DNA of 37,071 nucleotides from Ignavibacteria bacterium GWF2_33_9. Its GTDB lineage: Bacteria > Bacteroidota > Ignavibacteria > Kapaibacteriales > UBA2268. Both the position numbers and the translations under genes were made by a program. Below are positions 33,016 through 37,071 of the stretch, piece after piece (positions within the stretch are counted from its first letter, which is position 1; each line of letters starts with the position of its first letter). Under the pieces are notes generated by a model. That model was not told the origin of the DNA, searched no databases, and saw only the letters and a program-made list of their open reading frames with translations. Location: positions 1,695 to 38,765 of the forward strand of contig MHAC01000017.1 in NCBI GenBank assembly GCA_001804565.1, in the 5' to 3' direction.

Positions 33016-34635
33016 ATGAAAACATTTTATTTATTTTATTTAATCTTTTTCCTGGCCCTAACCTCATTTGCTCAGGAAATTAACTGGACATTTGAACTTA
33101 AAGATTCTTCATTTGGGCAAACTGCTGCAGGTGACATAGACGGTGACGGGAAACTCGAACTTGTGTTTGGATGCTATAGAAATGATGGCAATATTTATGC
33201 ACTCAATGCCGAAGATGGTTCGTTGCTTTGGAAATACAATACTTCATTAAATGGAAAGGATGCTTGTAACGATGCAGCTCCAATTATTTATGATATTGAT
33301 GAAGATGGGATTCCGGAAGTAATTGTTGCAAGTTCCTGCACTGCCCGCACTTATTGCCTGAATGGCACGGACGGAACTGTAAAGTGGGCAGCTCAATCAC
33401 GAGGAAGCGACTCCCCTCCTTCCATCGCAGATATTGATAATGATGGTAAAGATGAAATTTTGCATGGTGAATTTGGCGGTTACGTGATTTGTTTTGATGC
33501 ACTCACAGGTGCACAAGAGTGGGAAATTGCTGTGGATACTCATTCATGGATTCAAACTGCCCCTTCCATTGCAGATTTCGACCTGGATGGCAATTTGGAC
33601 TTCGTTGTTGCAACCTGGAATGCAGTAGAAGGAGATACAAACCGTGTTTATGCTTATCGTGGATATGACCAAAAACTCCTCTGGAGTTTTGACCTGGCTA
33701 AATATGCCTATCATGGAACTGCTATAGCAAATTTGGATGAAGATTTCTATCCGGAACTTGTGATTGGTGATTATTCCGGTTTGCTTATAGTATTGAACGC
33801 AGAAGACGGTTCTCTCGTTTGGGATGCAGTCGATTCACCTTCTTATTATATTGGCGGACCTGTTGCAATTGGAAATATTGACACTGAACTTGAAGAAGAA
33901 TTAGTGATTCCAACAGGAAGTCAAATAGTATGCCGGAATAAAAATGGTGATTTAAAGTGGAAGATTGTGCAAAATGATGCAGGTCAATCTTTCCGTGGAG
34001 TTGCCTTAAGCGATATTACAGGTGATAATATACCGGATATTTTGTTAGCAACAAGTACCGGAAAAGTTGCCGCATATTCAGGAATTGGAACTCCCAGTCA
34101 GATTTTCGAATATAATATAAATGATTATTATGGAAAAAGTTTGGATTTCAATAATGCTCCAATAGTCGCAGATTTCGATGAAGATGGCACCCTGGATATG
34201 TTTGTAATTGGTGGATACACAACGTATCCAGATTATGAGAGTAATTATGGACTTGCAATTTCATTCAAAGCAGGAAAAGGTGCAGGTCCCGATTGGCTAA
34301 TGTTTCAGAAAAATATCCGCCGTACGAGCAGTGACTATCTTGACCCGGTTTCAGTGAAAGATGTTCCTATGCTAGGTAAAGTGATTATATCCCCTAACCC
34401 TTCTTCGGAATATATTATCATTGATTACCCTTTTAACAAGAATGAACAAGTGGATATGTATGAAACAATCCGAATTTTTGATGTGCTGGGAAATGAAATG
34501 CAAACAACCTGCATTCATAAGCAATCCACATCTCAAGAAAGAAATCGAATACAAATTAATGTTTCAGCACTGCCGACAGGAACCTACTTCCTCCGTACAG
34601 GCAGTGTTGTTCAAAAATTTATGATTGTTAGGTGA
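33016..34635 (+). CDS. Secreted FG-GAP/VCBS beta-propeller protein with type IX secretion sorting domain
   Basis: The track starts at a TTG (32950) inside the terminator. The real start is the ATG at 33016, which gives 539 residues beginning with a signal peptide ending in TSFAQE. At least eight calcium-binding-like repeats follow (for example GDIDGDGKLELVFG, YDIDEDGIPEVIVA, ADFDEDGTLDMFVI), alternating with PQQ-propeller-like ALNAEDGSLLWKY segments, so a beta-propeller is expected. The last 85 residues hold ISPNPSSEYIIIDY, IRIFDVLGNEM and LPTGTYFLRTG-VQKFMIV, the type IX secretion C-terminal sorting signal. The protein should be exported to the cell surface or medium. Ligand unknown. No link to the aromatic genes is seen beyond adjacency. 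Confidence 0.88.
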   Translation: MKTFYLFYLIFFLALTSFAQEINWTFELKDSSFGQTAAGDIDGDGKLELVFGCYRNDGNIYALNAEDGSLLWKYNTSLNGKDACNDAAPIIYDIDEDGIPEVIVASSCTARTYCLNGTDGTVKWAAQSRGSDSPPSIADIDNDGKDEILHGEFGGYVICFDALTGAQEWEIAVDTHSWIQTAPSIADFDLDGNLDFVVATWNAVEGDTNRVYAYRGYDQKLLWSFDLAKYAYHGTAIANLDEDFYPELVIGDYSGLLIVLNAEDGSLVWDAVDSPSYYIGGPVAIGNIDTELEEELVIPTGSQIVCRNKNGDLKWKIVQNDAGQSFRGVALSDITGDNIPDILLATSTGKVAAYSGIGTPSQIFEYNINDYYGKSLDFNNAPIVADFDEDGTLDMFVIGGYTTYPDYESNYGLAISFKAGKGAGPDWLMFQKNIRRTSSDYLDPVSVKDVPMLGKVIISPNPSSEYIIIDYPFNKNEQVDMYETIRIFDVLGNEMQTTCIHKQSTSQERNRIQINVSALPTGTYFLRTGSVVQKFMIVR

Positions 34636-34641
34636 AAAAAA

Positions 34642-35460
34642 TTGGAGCGGATTGATTTAGAAAAGATTATGAAAGAAAAAGTAGGTGATAAACATTTCGG
34701 TTTGCCTCCTTTTATTCATAAAATTTTTTACAAATATCTGAAAAAAATTGTGAAGGAAAAGGAAATTAATGACCTGATTCAAAGCAATAATGATAAGAAA
34801 AATTATGATTTTGTTACCGGTTTTTTCGAAGGTCTGAATTTCATATATAATGTTAAGAATAAGAGTAATCAAAAAATCCCGAAAACCGGAAGATTATTCA
34901 TTATTTCAAATCATCCTCTTGGTGGATTGGACGGACTAGCATTACTGAATGCTGTGAGTGAGGTAAGGCAGGATGTAAAGATTATCGTAAACGATATTTT
35001 AATGATAATTGAAAATTTGCAGGAAGTATTCATTCCTACAGCAACTTTCAGCGATAAGATTTCCAAGAGTAATATTCAGAAAATTCTGGATGCCATTTAT
35101 CGAGAAGAAGCTATTATCATTTTCCCGGCTGGTAGTGTTTCTCATTTAACTATGAAAGGTATTAGGGATGCGGAATGGAATAAAAGTTTCGTGTCACTAG
35201 CGAAAAAGTATTCAGTTCCAATTATCCCAACTTTTGTGAAAGGTCGTAATTCCTTTAAGTTTTATATTTTCGGATTAATTAAAAAAACTTTGGGAACATT
35301 GCTGTTGCCTAACGAAATTATTCACAAAGAAAATAAATCAGTTGATATTTATTTTGGAAATACATTTCATGTTGATAAATCTCAAAAAAAATTGTCAGAT
35401 ATTGAAATTGTAAAACTTGTGAAAGAATTGGTTTATTCCCTTCCTAATAAAATAAAATGA
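34642..35460 (+). CDS. PlsC-like lysophospholipid/1-acylglycerol-phosphate acyltransferase
   Basis: The 272-residue protein has the acyltransferase motif I variant NHPLGGLDG (H-x4-D) and motif III IIFPAGSVSH, where the usual FPEG reads FPAG. Motif IV-like PIIPTFVKGRN is also present. This subgroup resembles hemolysin-like/OlsA-related acyltransferases of Bacteroidota more than classic PlsC. It probably transfers acyl chains to a lipid or aminolipid at the membrane, though no clear transmembrane helix is seen. Two starts are possible: TTG at 34642, or ATG at 34669 nine codons later. I keep the longer one. It is 6 nt downstream of the propeller gene and may be co-transcribed. Confidence 0.8.
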   Translation: MERIDLEKIMKEKVGDKHFGLPPFIHKIFYKYLKKIVKEKEINDLIQSNNDKKNYDFVTGFFEGLNFIYNVKNKSNQKIPKTGRLFIISNHPLGGLDGLALLNAVSEVRQDVKIIVNDILMIIENLQEVFIPTATFSDKISKSNIQKILDAIYREEAIIIFPAGSVSHLTMKGIRDAEWNKSFVSLAKKYSVPIIPTFVKGRNSFKFYIFGLIKKTLGTLLLPNEIIHKENKSVDIYFGNTFHVDKSQKKLSDIEIVKLVKELVYSLPNKIK

Positions 35461-35589
35461 AATAAAACATAAAAAGTCAACATCTGGTCTCAATGCTATT
35501 TGAATTTACTTGCAAATCAAACGAAAACCTTTTCCATTCAGTGATGGATTAGATAAGATTATTGATTTATTGTTCTTGAAAAAAACAAT

Positions 35590-37071
35590 TTATTTCATTG
35601 CATCATATAGCACTTCCACAAAATGCAAAGCTTTTCGGGATGTACCCTCAGCAATCTGATGACGGCAACTCGTCCCGTTTGCAACAATTATAGTATCTTC
35701 AGGAGCATTTCGAACAGCAGGGAAAAGTGCTAATTCACCAATTTTCATTGAAACGTCATATTTATCCTTTTCAAAACCGAATGAACCCGCCATTCCGCAG
35801 CAACCGGATTTAATTTCTTCCACTTGATAATTTTCGGGAATTGAAAGAACTTTCATTAATGCATCACTGCCGGCAAGAGCTTTTTGATGACAATGTGTGT
35901 GCAGCATGATATTCAAAGATTGTTCTGTGAAAGAATTAGAATTTATTTGCCCTTTTTCAAATTCATTTGCTAAAAATTCATCTAATAGAAATGTATGCCT
36001 TGCAATATTTTTGGCAGAATCATGCAAATCACCTGAAACAATTTCCTTATATTCATCTCTGAATGTAAGTATTGCCGAGGGTTCTAATCCAAGTAAAGGA
36101 GTGTTTTCATTTATCAAATCAGCAAGGTTTCTAACATTCATTTCTGCAATTTTCTTTGCTCTTTTGAGTAATCCTTTGGAAAAAAATGTCCTGCCACTTT
36201 CGCCGACAGGTGCAATTTTTACTCCATATCCCAATTTTTCGAGTAAAAGTATAGCTTTAACTCCAATATCTGAATCGAAATAATTTGTAAACTCATCTGC
36301 GAATAAGTATATTTGCCTATTAGTCCTTGCAGCCTGATGCTTCCTATCCCACTTCTTCAGACTGATTTCTTTCAGTTCGGGCAATTGTCTTTTTTGCTCA
36401 AATTTTAGGAGATATTTCAGTACTGAGGAAGTTACTTTATTTTTTACAATAAAATTATAAAATTTCGGAGCAAAACTACCTATTCGATTGAATATATTCA
36501 AATTGCCAATCATCCATACATTGAATGGTACTCCTGCATCATCATAATAATGCTGCAAGAACTCTGCTTTCAATTTTGTTACATCCACATTTGATGGACA
36601 CTCGCTTTTGCAGGCTTTGCAAGATAAGCATAAACTGAAAACTTCCATTAAATCTTCATCAACGAATGGATTTCCTTTATTAGATTTACTGATAATTTCA
36701 CGTAAAGCGTTTGCCCGAGCACGTGTAGTATGTTTCTCGTCCAAGGTTGCTTTATAACTCGGACACATTGTCCCGCCAAGTATTTGCGGCTTGCGGCAGT
36801 CACCTGATCCATTGCATTTTTCAATGGAATTTGAAAAACCTCCATCATTGTCGAAATTGAAATATGTCTGAAATTCCCGTTTTGGCTTTGTGTGGTCAAT
36901 CCTCAGAAAAGTATTCATTCGAGGAGCATCTACGATTTTCCCGGGATTGAAAATCCCATTCGGGTCGAAAATCTGTTTAATTTGCTTAAAATATTCGTAA
37001 ATCTCTTCGCCAAACATAAATGGAATCATTTCACCTCGAAGTCGTCCGTCACCATGTTCACCGCAAAGAGA
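35590..37071 (-). CDS. D-lactate dehydrogenase/YdiJ-like FAD and Fe-S oxidoreductase, 5'-truncated by window end
   Basis: The frame stays open past the track's ATG (37029) to the window edge and encodes CGEHGDGRLRGE just upstream of it, the conserved FAD-oxidase motif. The gene therefore starts outside the window and only the C-terminal part is here. After the end of the FAD-oxidase cap (FDPNGIFNPGKI) come two ferredoxin-type motifs, with cysteines in CNGSGDC and CLSCKACKSECP. Two cysteine-rich CCG-type motifs follow (HTHCHQKAL and SGCCGMAGSFG). The layout is that of YdiJ and related D-2-hydroxyacid dehydrogenases, which oxidise lactate or 2-hydroxyglutarate and feed electrons to the respiratory chain. 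It is convergent with the acyltransferase gene. Confidence 0.88.
   Translation of the reverse strand, partial: SLCGEHGDGRLRGEMIPFMFGEEIYEYFKQIKQIFDPNGIFNPGKIVDAPRMNTFLRIDHTKPKREFQTYFNFDNDGGFSNSIEKCNGSGDCRKPQILGGTMCPSYKATLDEKHTTRARANALREIISKSNKGNPFVDEDLMEVFSLCLSCKACKSECPSNVDVTKLKAEFLQHYYDDAGVPFNVWMIGNLNIFNRIGSFAPKFYNFIVKNKVTSSVLKYLLKFEQKRQLPELKEISLKKWDRKHQAARTNRQIYLFADEFTNYFDSDIGVKAILLLEKLGYGVKIAPVGESGRTFFSKGLLKRAKKIAEMNVRNLADLINENTPLLGLEPSAILTFRDEYKEIVSGDLHDSAKNIARHTFLLDEFLANEFEKGQINSNSFTEQSLNIMLHTHCHQKALAGSDALMKVLSIPENYQVEEIKSGCCGMAGSFGFEKDKYDVSMKIGELALFPAVRNAPEDTIIVANGTSCRHQIAEGTSRKALHFVEVLYDAMK

Overview
The window is about 37 kb of AT-rich bacterial chromosome. Most of it is two consecutive catabolic blocks for anaerobic degradation of aromatic compounds through benzoyl-CoA. 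The host looks like a member of the Bacteroidota/FCB group (Ignavibacteria- or Kapabacteria-like, as an inference). The evidence is a secreted protein with a type IX secretion C-terminal sorting domain (33016-34635), TAnnTTTG promoter-like elements upstream of both tRNAs and other genes, weak or absent Shine-Dalgarno sequences, and a four-helix-bundle (S23/IVS-type) gene. No 16S rRNA gene or phylogenetic marker was available to settle this.

Layout. (1) 1-6212 is housekeeping: a 5'-truncated E/K/Q-rich protein, RmlA, a beta-propeller lipoprotein, a GAF-SpoIIE phosphatase, dUTPase, tRNA-Ser(CGA), and an SPFH/stomatin protein on the minus strand. (2) 6213-6996 is mostly non-coding and carries tRNA-Leu(CAG). 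(3) 6997-13250 holds a HisC-like aminotransferase, then molybdenum-cofactor maturation genes (MocA-like, XdhC-like), an FAD subunit, and a fused [2Fe-2S]/molybdopterin subunit. The best fit is a 4-hydroxybenzoyl-CoA reductase-type enzyme, which would feed 4-hydroxybenzoate or phenol-derived carbon into benzoyl-CoA. (4) 13567-32910 is a co-directional run of about 19 kb ending at a strong intrinsic terminator. It encodes a thiolase, a HAD-ECH fusion, an SDR, a second thiolase, dienoyl-CoA hydratase (Dch), a four-helix-bundle protein, an extra HgdB-family protein with its activator ATPase, the four subunits of an ATP-dependent class I benzoyl-CoA reductase in bcrC-B-A-D order, an ADP-forming acyl-CoA synthetase, a PanE-like reductase, Had and Oah (BamA). 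(5) 33016-37071 holds the T9SS-exported beta-propeller protein, a PlsC-like acyltransferase, and the C-terminal part of a D-lactate dehydrogenase/YdiJ-like Fe-S flavoprotein on the minus strand.

How the genes fit together. BcrCBAD reduces benzoyl-CoA to the cyclic dienoyl-CoA at the cost of ATP. Dch hydrates the product, Had oxidises the alcohol, and Oah opens the ring to 3-hydroxypimeloyl-CoA. The SDR or HAD domain and one thiolase would then give glutaryl-CoA and acetyl-CoA. After glutaryl-CoA is converted to crotonyl-CoA, the ECH-HAD protein and the other thiolase could finish to acetyl-CoA. Glutaryl-CoA dehydrogenase, a ferredoxin, a ferredoxin-reducing enzyme, a regulator and a classical AMP-forming aryl-CoA ligase are not in the window.

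Most unusual features. A complete class I benzoyl-CoA pathway sits in a probable T9SS-bearing lineage. The extra HgdB-like protein has cysteines where its BcrB neighbour has threonines, suggesting a double-cubane-type cluster. The four-helix-bundle gene is embedded between 37-bp inverted repeats that match 32/37, placed exactly between two pathway genes. A related 9-bp tandem array without that gene lies about 2 kb upstream.
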